Below are positions 26,715 through 34,480 of a stretch of DNA of 64,000 bases, piece after piece. Under the pieces are notes generated by a model. It was not told the origin of the DNA. It made no database searches and saw nothing but the letters and a program-made list of their open reading frames with translations. The stretch is from JBGQBN01 sp041494805 (GTDB taxonomy: Bacteria; Acidobacteriota; Terriglobia; Terriglobales; Acidobacteriaceae). Numbering within the stretch: the stretch's first letter is position 1; each line of letters begins with the position of its first letter. The stretch spans positions 62,001-126,000 of the forward strand of contig JBGQBN010000002.1 of assembly GCA_041494805.1 (NCBI GenBank). The letters run 5' to 3'. Both the position numbers and the translations under genes were made by a program.

Positions 26715-27752
26715 ATGACTCCTATGCGACTGGTTACCTTTGAAGACCCGGTCCGGCAGTCCCGTATCGGCGCCATGACTGCCGATGCCCGCATCGTAGA
26801 TCTGCACTCGGCTTGTGCCCTGTACTTGCGCGATGTGGAGAGTGAGGCTGCGTTCTATCGTCTGGCCGACGCCCTGGTTCCGCCCAACATGCGCGCCCTC
26901 TTCCGTGGCGGCGATACCAGTCTGGAAGCCGCCCGCAAGGCGTTCGACTACGTCGTGGAGCAAGATAACACCGCCGGGCCGCGCGGAGAAGCCGTCTTCT
27001 ACGCCGCCGATGATGTGACGCTCAAGGCCCCCATCATCCCCAAGAAGTTTTTTCACACTGCGGGGAATTTCCGCGAGCACCATGAAGAAGCGACGAAGGC
27101 AGGGTTTTCGCACCCCGTGATGCCTTGGATTGTCTTCTTCCAGAACGTAGACGCCATCATCGGCCACGACGAAGCCGTGATCTATCCTGAGCACCTCACC
27201 CAGGAATTGGATTACGAACTGGAATTGGCCATTGTGCTGAAAAAAGGTGGCAAGCATTTTGCACCCGAGGAGGCCGGGGATTACATCGGCGGCTACCTTA
27301 TTTTCAACGACATCACCGCGCGGGACATTCAGCGCCGCGAGATGAAGTCCGGCGTGTTCAGCTTCTGCAAGGGGATTGACACCTTCTGCCCGCTGGGGCC
27401 GTGGATCGTAACCGCGGACGAGATTCCCAATCCGCACAACCTGGCGATGGAACTGCGCGTGAACGGCGAGTCGCGGCAGCGCTCCCATTCCAGCAAGATG
27501 TCGGTAAAGATTCCGGAAATCCTTTCGCACTATTCGCCTATGGGCTACAGTGCAGGCGACGTGGTTTCAACTGGTACGGTTTCCGGTGTGGCAGCTTTCA
27601 GCGGCGATCCCAAGGCCTGGTATCTGAAGGTTGGCGACGTTATGGAGTGCGAGATTGAGAAGATCGGCATCCTGCGCAACCGGGTGATTTCGTGGGAGGA
27701 GGCCTACGGTCACAAGCCGGCAGCGATGGCCACCCAGGAGACGTCGCATTAG
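26715..27752 (+). CDS. fumarylacetoacetate hydrolase (FAH) family protein
   Basis: A protein of 345 residues. The catalytic domain begins near residue 110 with IPKKFFHTAGNFREHH. The metal-binding Glu residues are in QELDYELELAIVL, and later come GYLIFNDITARDIQRREM and GDVVSTGTVSGV, all typical of FAH/2-keto-pentenoate hydratase/ureidoglycolate lyase-like enzymes, which act on carbon-carbon bonds of beta-diketones or keto acids. It is divergent from the Tat-M24 gene, with 129 bases between starts, and ends in a hairpin terminator. Given the nearby catabolic block it may process a ring-opened keto-acid; this is inference. Confidence 0.85.
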   Translation: MTPMRLVTFEDPVRQSRIGAMTADARIVDLHSACALYLRDVESEAAFYRLADALVPPNMRALFRGGDTSLEAARKAFDYVVEQDNTAGPRGEAVFYAADDVTLKAPIIPKKFFHTAGNFREHHEEATKAGFSHPVMPWIVFFQNVDAIIGHDEAVIYPEHLTQELDYELELAIVLKKGGKHFAPEEAGDYIGGYLIFNDITARDIQRREMKSGVFSFCKGIDTFCPLGPWIVTADEIPNPHNLAMELRVNGESRQRSHSSKMSVKIPEILSHYSPMGYSAGDVVSTGTVSGVAAFSGDPKAWYLKVGDVMECEIEKIGILRNRVISWEEAYGHKPAAMATQETSH

Positions 27753-27762
27753 GGGACCGCGC

Positions 27763-27787
27763 GAGACGTTGCAAGCAACGTCTCTAC
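27763..27787. repeat. dispersed palindromic repeat, copy C
   Basis: Identical to copy B: the palindrome GAGACGTTGC/GCAACGTCTC followed by TAC, ten bases after the FAH stop codon. Confidence 0.75.
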
Positions 27788-27803
27788 GCCCAAGCTTCTG
27801 TAT

Positions 27804-27828
27804 AGACGTAGCTCTACGTCTCATTTTT
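27804..27828 (+). terminator. hairpin terminator after the FAH-family gene
   Basis: Stem AGACGTAG/CTACGTCT with a two-base loop, followed by CATTTTT. It looks like a half-size relative of the adjacent palindromic repeat that has acquired a T tract. Confidence 0.6.
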
Positions 27829-27846
27829 CGTGCTCCATAGAACGTT

Positions 27847-29040
27847 ATGGCAAACACCAATTCCAAAGTCTGGGTCAGCGAACTGAACGCCCGCCCTGAA
27901 ATCCGTTCTGCTTTCCCACGCGCCACAGTCCGCTTCTACGACACCACGTTGCGAGATGGCGAGCAGACTGTAGGCGTCGTGCTCTCGCCACTGCAGAAGC
28001 TGGACATCGCTCGCAAGCTGGATGAGCTGGGCGTTAGCCGCATCGAAGCCGGCTTTCCGCGGGTCTCTCCCGAGGACGCTGAGGCCATTCTGCTCATGCA
28101 GAAGGCCGGCCTGAAGGCTGAATTGTGGGGTTTTTGCCGCGCCGTGAAGGCTGACGTTGAAGAATTGGTGCGGCTGGGCCTGCGTGCATCCGTGATCGAA
28201 GCGCCTACTAGTGATATCAAACTCAAGGCCTACGGCATCTCGCGCGACGAAGTGCTCAAGCGCATCACCAACGCCGTCAGTTTCGCAAAGCAGAATGGAA
28301 TCACTGTCGCCTTCTTCGCCGTGGACGGCACGCGCACAGAACTCGACTTCCTGAGGAGAGTGTATCTGGCAGCTCTGGGAGCGGGCGCAGCCGAAATCGT
28401 GGTTGTAGACACGATCGGCGCGTGTGGACCTGAGGCGGTTGAGATTCTGGTGCGCGAAGTTTGCCAGTGGGTTGGCCCTAAGACACCAGTGCACTATCAC
28501 GGGCACAACGATTTCGGCATGGCCACCGCCTGTGCGGTCGCCGCGGTCCGAGCCGGGGCATCGTGGATCCAGGGCACCATCAATGGCATGGGAGAACGCG
28601 CCGGTAACGCCGACATCGGCGAGATTGCTCTCGCCCTGCGGTGTCTCTACGACGTTCCGGTCGCGTTGGATCTAACCAAAGTGCGCGACGTTTCCGAAGT
28701 CGTGCGCAAAGCCTCGGGCTACACGCTCGAAGCCTGGAAGCCATTGGTTGGCGAAAATCTTTTTATGCGGGAGAGCGGCGCGGTGGCCAGCCAGTTTCAT
28801 ATCCCCGAAGCCATCGAGCCGTATTCCTCTGAACTGGTCAGCGCGCGCCGCAGCATTGTGCTGGGAAAAAAGAGCGGGCTGGACAGCATCGATCTGAAGT
28901 GTAAGGAGCTGGGTCTAACCATCGTGCCTGAACAGCGTGGGCCCATCCTGGCGGCGGTGAAGAAGCGTGCCATTGCCAAGCGCGGTTTGTTAACCGACGA
29001 TGAGTTTCGTGGGATTGTGACTGAACTGGCCGCTTCCTAG
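27847..29040 (+). CDS. homocitrate synthase/isopropylmalate synthase-like DRE-TIM acyltransferase
   Basis: A protein of 397 residues of the DRE-TIM metallolyase superfamily. The opening VRFYDTTLRDGEQTVGVVLS holds the catalytic Arg and metal Asp. The second metal site is YHGHNDFGMAT, and the substrate loop is GTINGMGERAGNADIGE. A subdomain with VLGKKSGLDSI resembles the GKHSG motif of homocitrate/2-isopropylmalate synthases. It would condense acetyl-CoA with a 2-oxo acid or carry out the reverse-type cleavage. At under 400 residues it lacks the long LeuA regulatory domain and is closer to NifV-like forms; no nif genes are visible. The oxo-acid substrate is open. Confidence 0.8.
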   Translation: MANTNSKVWVSELNARPEIRSAFPRATVRFYDTTLRDGEQTVGVVLSPLQKLDIARKLDELGVSRIEAGFPRVSPEDAEAILLMQKAGLKAELWGFCRAVKADVEELVRLGLRASVIEAPTSDIKLKAYGISRDEVLKRITNAVSFAKQNGITVAFFAVDGTRTELDFLRRVYLAALGAGAAEIVVVDTIGACGPEAVEILVREVCQWVGPKTPVHYHGHNDFGMATACAVAAVRAGASWIQGTINGMGERAGNADIGEIALALRCLYDVPVALDLTKVRDVSEVVRKASGYTLEAWKPLVGENLFMRESGAVASQFHIPEAIEPYSSELVSARRSIVLGKKSGLDSIDLKCKELGLTIVPEQRGPILAAVKKRAIAKRGLLTDDEFRGIVTELAAS

Positions 29041-29055
29041 CGCCGCGTCCCGCAC

Positions 29056-29658
29056 TCACCGCAGCGTCAACTGGCCTGCTCCGACGTGGGCGTGCAGCCG
29101 GTACTTGCCGTAGCCTTCCTTTTTGAACGACCGGAATAATCCACCTTCGGATACGTCAAAAGGATCGGCATCCAGCCCGCCCGTGGTTACGGATGCGTCC
29201 ACATGGGCGTAGTCACCCGGTTTGCCCATTCCAACGGTCAGATCGCCGGCGTGGAGTTCAATGTCTTTGTCGCCCGTCAGGTCATCCACTTCTACCGCGC
29301 CGGCGGGAATACGCAGATAAAGATTCGAATTTCTCGGGACCAAGATTTCAATGTGAAAGTCGTTATGTGGCCCGCCGCTGACGCGCAAGTCTCCCGTGTT
29401 GCCCGTGGCGTTGAGGCTGACCTGGACTTCGCCGCTGCGGTACGCTTTCTCGCCCCAGTAATGAACTTGAACCTTGTTTTCATCGGTTCCTCTGACCACA
29501 ATATCACCGGATCGTACGTGCATGCGGATCAGGCCACCAGAGGGAAATTCAGCTTGGAAGCTATCTTTCGCTACCTCCGAAGCAGCGGCCGACTTATCAG
29601 CTACAGCCACGGTGGTAACAGAGAAAAGCAAGCAAAGGAGGATGATCAGGCGTTTCAT
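29056..29658 (-). CDS. secreted beta-helix-like hypothetical protein (DUF4097-like)
   Basis: A protein of 200 residues with a signal peptide (MKRLIILLCLLFSVTTVAVA). The body is short beta strands with alternating patterns: GGLIRMHVRSGDIVVRGTDE, DIELHAGDLTVGMGKPG, HVDASVTTGGLDADP, ending HVGAGQLTLR. This resembles DUF4097/adhesin-type right-handed repeats, though I am not certain of the family. A GTGGAGG ribosome site precedes the ATG at 29658, and the open frame upstream of it overlaps the LLM gene antiparallel logic only by chance. The envelope role is unknown. Confidence 0.6.
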   Translation of the reverse strand: MKRLIILLCLLFSVTTVAVADKSAAASEVAKDSFQAEFPSGGLIRMHVRSGDIVVRGTDENKVQVHYWGEKAYRSGEVQVSLNATGNTGDLRVSGGPHNDFHIEILVPRNSNLYLRIPAGAVEVDDLTGDKDIELHAGDLTVGMGKPGDYAHVDASVTTGGLDADPFDVSEGGLFRSFKKEGYGKYRLHAHVGAGQLTLR

Positions 29659-29752
29659 CAGACACACCTCCACTGGGCTGATCCGTGATACGAGGGGGCT
29701 CGACTGGAAGTTCCCCATATTTTGCGGCCTGGTTCCGGAGCTGGATCTTCGC

Positions 29753-30820
29753 CTACCGGGTGAAGTGCGGTAGAACAGCATCGCCGAACAACTTGGCCTG
29801 GCCCGTGCGGTCGTCGCCCCAGATTTCCAGCATGATATGAGTGCAACCCGCCGCGCGGTATTCCTCGATCCGCTGGATGCACTCTTCCGGAGTACCCGCA
29901 ATCGGGCAGACCTTTCGGAGAACTTCGTCGCTAACCGCCTTCGCCGCTGCCTTGCGGCCGCCCTTTTCCATGGCGTCGGCCACCGGCTTAAGTTCATCGA
30001 AGGTCAGGCCCGCACATTCCAGCAGCACATCAGCCGAGCCTTTGATGTTCTGCACCTTGTTTGCAAGATACATGGCGGCCTGCTCGCGCGCTCCTTCTTT
30101 GCCCCTGGCGGAGTCGTGCCCGATACTGCCTACGATCACGGAACCGAGCACCAGACTCGATGGGTCTTTCCCTGCTTTGCGCGCACCTTCCTCCATGTTC
30201 TTGCGCGAGTAGCGGACGAATGCCGGCGTGGTGATACTGGCGGTCAGCAACCCGTCACCCACTGAAGCAGACATCTTCTGCAACACCGGTCCCGTGCCGG
30301 CGACATAAATGGGCGGAATGCCGCGGGGCGTATGCGCGTCGGACTTGAGCGGAGGCACGCTGGCCTGAAAGACTTTGCCTTCGTACTGAAAGGCATCGCC
30401 CTTGAGCACTCCCTTGATGACTTCGATACTCTCGCGCATCACCGTGGCGGGACCGACTTTTTCGCCTTCGCCTTCTCCAATCTCCTTCATAAAAATCTTC
30501 GAAGCGCCCAGGCCCAGCAGGAACCGGTCGCCAGCAAGATCCTGCATGACCCGCGCTTCCATCGCGATCTGCACCGGATGGCGCGTGTATGGCGAGATAA
30601 TCCCCCAGCCTAGTTGGATACGACGGGTCTGGGCGGCAATCACCGCCAGGACCGCTGTGGACGACCGCGCTTCAAAGGAATGCTTACGCCACCAGGGATA
30701 AGCCTCCGCAATCCAGAACGCATCAAAACCAGCGTCCTCACAGGCCTTGGCCATGGTCACAGTTTCGTGCACCGGCTCCATGCTGAGTTGCAGAACTCCG
30801 ATATTGAATGGGATGGACAT
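29753..30820 (-). CDS. LLM-class oxidoreductase, MER/F420-dependent-like
   Basis: A protein of 355 residues of the luciferase-like TIM-barrel family. Landmarks are IGVLQLSMEPVHETVTMAKACE, FDAFWIAEAY, LGWGIISPYTRHPVQIAME, DRFLLGLGAS and IPPIYVAGTGPVLQ, closest in feel to methylenetetrahydromethanopterin reductase and F420-dependent dehydrogenase branches. These enzymes transfer hydride to or from F420 or FMN. It is the last gene of the long minus-strand block, 91 bases below a ketopantoate-reductase-like gene. A complete F420 pathway lies about 18 kb away, which makes F420 a reasonable cofactor, but no residue seen here proves it. Confidence 0.8.
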   Translation of the reverse strand: MSIPFNIGVLQLSMEPVHETVTMAKACEDAGFDAFWIAEAYPWWRKHSFEARSSTAVLAVIAAQTRRIQLGWGIISPYTRHPVQIAMEARVMQDLAGDRFLLGLGASKIFMKEIGEGEGEKVGPATVMRESIEVIKGVLKGDAFQYEGKVFQASVPPLKSDAHTPRGIPPIYVAGTGPVLQKMSASVGDGLLTASITTPAFVRYSRKNMEEGARKAGKDPSSLVLGSVIVGSIGHDSARGKEGAREQAAMYLANKVQNIKGSADVLLECAGLTFDELKPVADAMEKGGRKAAAKAVSDEVLRKVCPIAGTPEECIQRIEEYRAAGCTHIMLEIWGDDRTGQAKLFGDAVLPHFTR

Positions 30821-30911
30821 GAGTTCGTGATTAGCTCCTGGCTGCCTGCTTGTAGCTTCTCGCTGTAGCTGGTTTTTCTCGGCGTTCTGGGCGACTTTTG
30901 CGGTTAAGCCT

Positions 30912-31835
30912 TCAATCCGGGTCTTTCCATGAATGCTCCAACCCTTTGATCAATTCCCACAGTGCCTTATTCAAAGGAGTGGGCACGCCAACTTTTTCTC
31001 CCCACTTCACAATCGCACCATTCATGAAATCTACCTCCGTTTGCCGCTTGGCGAGCACATCCTGGAGCATGCTCGCGCAGTGTTTGCCAGGAGCGTTGGC
31101 GCCTTTTTGCACTAGTTGCCGAGGATCACCGTGTAGCGCGATTCCTAGCATCTTGGCGACTGCTTCACCTTCCGCAATCAGATCGTTGAATAGCTGCCCA
31201 GTCGGGGCGAATCGTGTCGCAGCGCCGTGATGCAGCAACGTTAACGCGCCGACAGGATTCGTGGACGCATTGAAGATCAGCTTGGTCCACTGCGCGCCCC
31301 GCGCGTCTTTCAGAGCAATGGTGTTCATCCCCGAGCGCGTCATCAGCCCGGCGAGTTCCTCCACTTTGTCCATGGAGGTGTTGCTCGGTTCGAAAGGGCC
31401 GATCCAGGTGTCGCCCTTGATGTCGTACCCGACGTGCCCCGGAGCAATCGCGTGTCCTGCCGGGAACGTCGTGCCCCGAATCACATACTTCACATTCTCG
31501 GCGATGATTTCTTCGTTGCCCACGCCATTCTGCACCGAGCACACGACACTCTTTTCATCGAAGATGTGTGCCACTTGGGTGATCGCGCTCCTGGTATGAA
31601 TTGCCTTGGTCGCCACAATACCGTAGTCGCAGCGCGGCAATTCCTTGGCATCGCTGGTGGCGTTCAGCCGCGCTGTAAAATCGACAGCGCCGGAGAGGCG
31701 GAGACCATTCGCACGAATGGCGTCGGTGTGCTCTTTCCATACGTCATAGGCCCAGACTTCCGCCTCACCCGCTTTGGCCAGGTGCGCGGCAAACAGGCTG
31801 CCTACGGCACCGCAGCCGACTACACAAATCTTCAT
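30912..31835 (-). CDS. ketopantoate reductase family protein (PanE/ApbA-like), copy 1
   Basis: A protein of 307 residues. It has the NADP Rossmann motif GCGAVGSLFAAHLA at residues 8-21, TKAIHT for the cofactor pocket, VQNGVGNEE, catalytic Lys185 in QWTKLIFNASTNPVGAL and the C-terminal TEVDFMNGAIV with the conserved Glu. The motifs for 2-keto-acid reduction are intact. Genuine PanE serves pantothenate synthesis, but the position inside a catabolic block and the presence of a close relative at 35663 suggest a different 2-oxo acid substrate. There are 102 bases between its ATG and the upstream M24 gene. Confidence 0.85.
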   Translation of the reverse strand: MKICVVGCGAVGSLFAAHLAKAGEAEVWAYDVWKEHTDAIRANGLRLSGAVDFTARLNATSDAKELPRCDYGIVATKAIHTRSAITQVAHIFDEKSVVCSVQNGVGNEEIIAENVKYVIRGTTFPAGHAIAPGHVGYDIKGDTWIGPFEPSNTSMDKVEELAGLMTRSGMNTIALKDARGAQWTKLIFNASTNPVGALTLLHHGAATRFAPTGQLFNDLIAEGEAVAKMLGIALHGDPRQLVQKGANAPGKHCASMLQDVLAKRQTEVDFMNGAIVKWGEKVGVPTPLNKALWELIKGLEHSWKDPD

Positions 31836-31937
31836 TCCTTCTCGCCTCTGGATATTACTAAGGAATTAGAAGCCAGAATCATGCCCACTGGCAGATCGAT
31901 TTCTAACTTCTATCTTTCTTGATTCTGACTTCCAGTA

Positions 31938-33146
31938 TTACCGCGCCACTTTCCCGAGCAATACGCTCTCACGAGTCTCCTCCCCTGTGAAAAATTGCCA
32001 GGGTACATCGGCCAAGCATTCACCTTCCGTCCTGCCGATGCGGTACGTGTCCTGCGTGTAGAGGCAAACCTTGCCGTCCTTGTCCACCACCTGGGGATGA
32101 AGCGAGAAGATCATGTTCTCCTCGAGCTGGACCTCGCTCTTCGCACCGATGGCGGGATGCTCAATCATCGTGGCCCCAATGCTGTGCCCGGATAAATGGC
32201 CGAGCGCGAAGCCGTGCCGGGTAAAGGTTTCGGCAACCGCGCGGTGAACGTTGCTGGCCAGCTCGCCCGCGCGCATCAGCTTGCGAGCCGCCTCCAGCGC
32301 CAGTGGATACGCGTCCGCCATGGCTTGAGTGCGCGCGCTCAGCTTGCCCCGAATCAGCGGCCGGGAAAACTCCACCCAATAGCCCCCGGCGCCAGTAACC
32401 TCCAACGAGTAGAGCAGAAGGTCATCAGCCTCGACTACGCGATGGCCCGGCACTCTGAAAGACGCCTCCGCCTCGCCCTGCGCCCCGGAGAGCAGAATAT
32501 TCATCATGCGCGGACCTGCACCTCTGGCAAAAAACCTTTCCACGGCGGGCGCCATGATCTCTGCTTCGGTCTTGCCGGGCTGGTACGCGGCGACCAGCGT
32601 CCAGAAGCCGTCGAGAATAATGTCCATGGCGTCGCGCACCTCGGCGAGCTCTTCCTCGCTTTTGACGGCTCGAGCCATGTCAAACTGGAAATCGAACGGC
32701 ACGAGTTCGAACGAGCCCTGCGCCAGTTCGCGGTAGTCACGCACCGCCAGAACAAAGTTCATGCCGTACATGCCAAGGCGCTTCCAGCCGCACTCGCGTC
32801 CGCGATCATAAATCCACTTCCCCGGAATGTCGGGCCAGACGTGATCTTTGACCCAGGGCTTGACTTTGTCACCGATCCAGCGCGCTTCGCGGGGAAACAC
32901 CAGTGTCGGCTCACCGGCGAGAGGAATCACGACGTAAACATAACGATGGACAATCTCGAAGCCGGAAACATACAGTACCGCGCCCTCGAACCCTGCGTAC
33001 TGGTTGCCGCATACGATGAGCGCGTCCAGTCCCTCCCTTTCCATGCGAGAGCGGATGTTCTTGTAACGGCGGTCGATTTCGTTTTGACTCGGCAAGATTC
33101 CCTCAGGAGCTGGAGACGAAGCCTGAAACGGGCTCTCGGAGCACAA
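31938..33146 (-). CDS. M24 (creatinase-fold) protein without canonical metal ligands
   Basis: A protein of 402 residues. The N-terminal creatinase domain contains MEREGLDALIVCGNQYAGFEGAVLYVSG in pieces; the pita-bread domain has YSLEVTGAGGYWVEFSRPL, SGHSIGATMIEHPAI, FSLHPQVV and YTQDTYRI. Compared with aminopeptidase P ligands (D, D, H, E, E), it has Ser/Glu, Glu, His, His and Gln. The two-metal centre is therefore not preserved, while the GHS-IG His remains. This suggests creatinase-like, metal-independent hydrolysis or another reaction, not peptide cleavage. It starts 17 bases below the M20 gene, so they are probably co-transcribed. Cytoplasmic, no signal. Confidence 0.75.
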   Translation of the reverse strand: MCSESPFQASSPAPEGILPSQNEIDRRYKNIRSRMEREGLDALIVCGNQYAGFEGAVLYVSGFEIVHRYVYVVIPLAGEPTLVFPREARWIGDKVKPWVKDHVWPDIPGKWIYDRGRECGWKRLGMYGMNFVLAVRDYRELAQGSFELVPFDFQFDMARAVKSEEELAEVRDAMDIILDGFWTLVAAYQPGKTEAEIMAPAVERFFARGAGPRMMNILLSGAQGEAEASFRVPGHRVVEADDLLLYSLEVTGAGGYWVEFSRPLIRGKLSARTQAMADAYPLALEAARKLMRAGELASNVHRAVAETFTRHGFALGHLSGHSIGATMIEHPAIGAKSEVQLEENMIFSLHPQVVDKDGKVCLYTQDTYRIGRTEGECLADVPWQFFTGEETRESVLLGKVAR

Positions 33147-33163
33147 TTAAGTTATGTCTTTAC

Positions 33164-34435
33164 TTACTGCATCCCGCACAACTCGACGGCAGTAAGCGCG
33201 TAGATCTTGGTTATGTCCACCAGCGTCTTGATTTTGACCTTTTCGCCCTCAGCGTCGCGCGGGCCGCTGGAAGGACCGTAGTTGACCGTCTCGATACCAT
33301 AGCGCGTCAACACACTCGCGTCCGAACACCACGTAACCACTTCCCGCCCCGGCGGTTTACCCATGATGCGTTCGTGGTTAGCGTCAATAGCTTTGATCAT
33401 CTCGTGCTCTTCGCTGATGCGCGCCCCCGGCACCGAAACATAGGTTTCAAATTCCAGCCCCCAGTCAGGATGCTGTTTCTCCAGCTCGAAAAACACTTGC
33501 TGAATATCGCGCCGCGCTTCAGCCATAGGAATCGTCGGCGGCACACGGACATCCAGGAACAAATCGGTTTTCTCGGGCGTGCGGCTGGCGCGCCACGCAT
33601 GACCACCACGAATCCCGCCTAGATTCACAACGGCTTTCCTGCCTCCGTAGGAAGCTTTCTTTTCCCACGCAGCAATCCACTTCATGATGGGCTCCATCAG
33701 CTCATACATGCGTCGGATGGAGTTCATCTCCTCACGGCCCTCGCAGAACGCAGTGTGCACATAAATTCCCGTGCACGAGATACGTACCCAGAGCGACCCG
33801 AAGTGTTCCAGAACCACATGCATGTCAGTGGGTTCACCCAGAATGCACATGTCGGGCAGAACGCCGTGGTTCACCAGATAATGCGTGCCGTAGCCGTAGC
33901 CGCGATATTCCTTTCCCTTGAACTCGCCCCACTGAGTCTTCTCGATCTCGCCGGTCACGGCAGCAATAATGACGTCGCCTTTCAGTTTCACACCGGCACG
34001 CTGCAGTGCTTTGACCGCGTGCGTGTAGCACACCAGCGCACCCTTCATGTTGTAGATGCCGAGCCCGTAGATCACTCCGTTCTTGACCACTGCGTGAGGC
34101 TTGTAGCCAATGCCAGTCAAGAATTCTTCACTGCCGGTGTTGGAGGTATCCATGTGGCCGTTGAACATCAGGTTTCTGCCACCCCCGGCGCCGATCCAAC
34201 GGCCCAGCACGTTGGCACGCCCTTCTTCCACCTCCTGCCAGGTAACGTTGAGGCCAAGCTGATGCAGAGCGTTCTGCATGTATTGCGCCATCTGCAGTTC
34301 CCCGCCGGTGGGGCTGGGAATGTTGATGACATCGCAAGCCATGGCGACGATCTCTTCTTCCCTGACCTCGCCGAGAATCTTCGCAATGAGTCCGGCGTTC
34401 AAACTCGATGTCGGCACTTTATTTGGTTTAGGCAA
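33164..34435 (-). CDS. M20-family (ArgE/DapE-like) protein with altered metal site
   Basis: A protein of 423 residues with the M20 two-domain fold. The first metal His/Asp is present in FNGHMDT. However, the bridging Asp is Asn (GLGIYNMKGAL), the catalytic/metal Glu pair is GEIE with the second position Ile, and the C-terminal metal His is absent from NYGPSSGPRDAEGEKV. ILGEPTD and the dimerisation domain (HTAFCEGREEMNS) are recognisable. Normal members are co-catalytic zinc deacetylases or desuccinylases. With one zinc site gone it may be mono-zinc, use another chemistry, or be inactive. It sits between two M24-type genes at 17- and 45-base spacing. Confidence 0.75.
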   Translation of the reverse strand: MPKPNKVPTSSLNAGLIAKILGEVREEEIVAMACDVINIPSPTGGELQMAQYMQNALHQLGLNVTWQEVEEGRANVLGRWIGAGGGRNLMFNGHMDTSNTGSEEFLTGIGYKPHAVVKNGVIYGLGIYNMKGALVCYTHAVKALQRAGVKLKGDVIIAAVTGEIEKTQWGEFKGKEYRGYGYGTHYLVNHGVLPDMCILGEPTDMHVVLEHFGSLWVRISCTGIYVHTAFCEGREEMNSIRRMYELMEPIMKWIAAWEKKASYGGRKAVVNLGGIRGGHAWRASRTPEKTDLFLDVRVPPTIPMAEARRDIQQVFFELEKQHPDWGLEFETYVSVPGARISEEHEMIKAIDANHERIMGKPPGREVVTWCSDASVLTRYGIETVNYGPSSGPRDAEGEKVKIKTLVDITKIYALTAVELCGMQ

Positions 34436-34480
34436 AGTCTTCAGTTCTCGGTTCTTGGTTTCTAGTGCGCCACCATTGCT

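Noticed and set aside
27847..29040. nifV as part of a nitrogen-fixation cluster
   Set aside because: No other nif gene or FeMo-cofactor gene is present in the window.
30912..31835. Pantothenate-pathway panE
   Set aside because: Motifs fit the family, but two paralogues inside a catabolic operon argue against the biosynthetic role.
32196..33203. 335-residue plus-strand frame opposite the M24 gene at 31938
   Set aside because: Antisense to a recognisable M24 fold and without family features.
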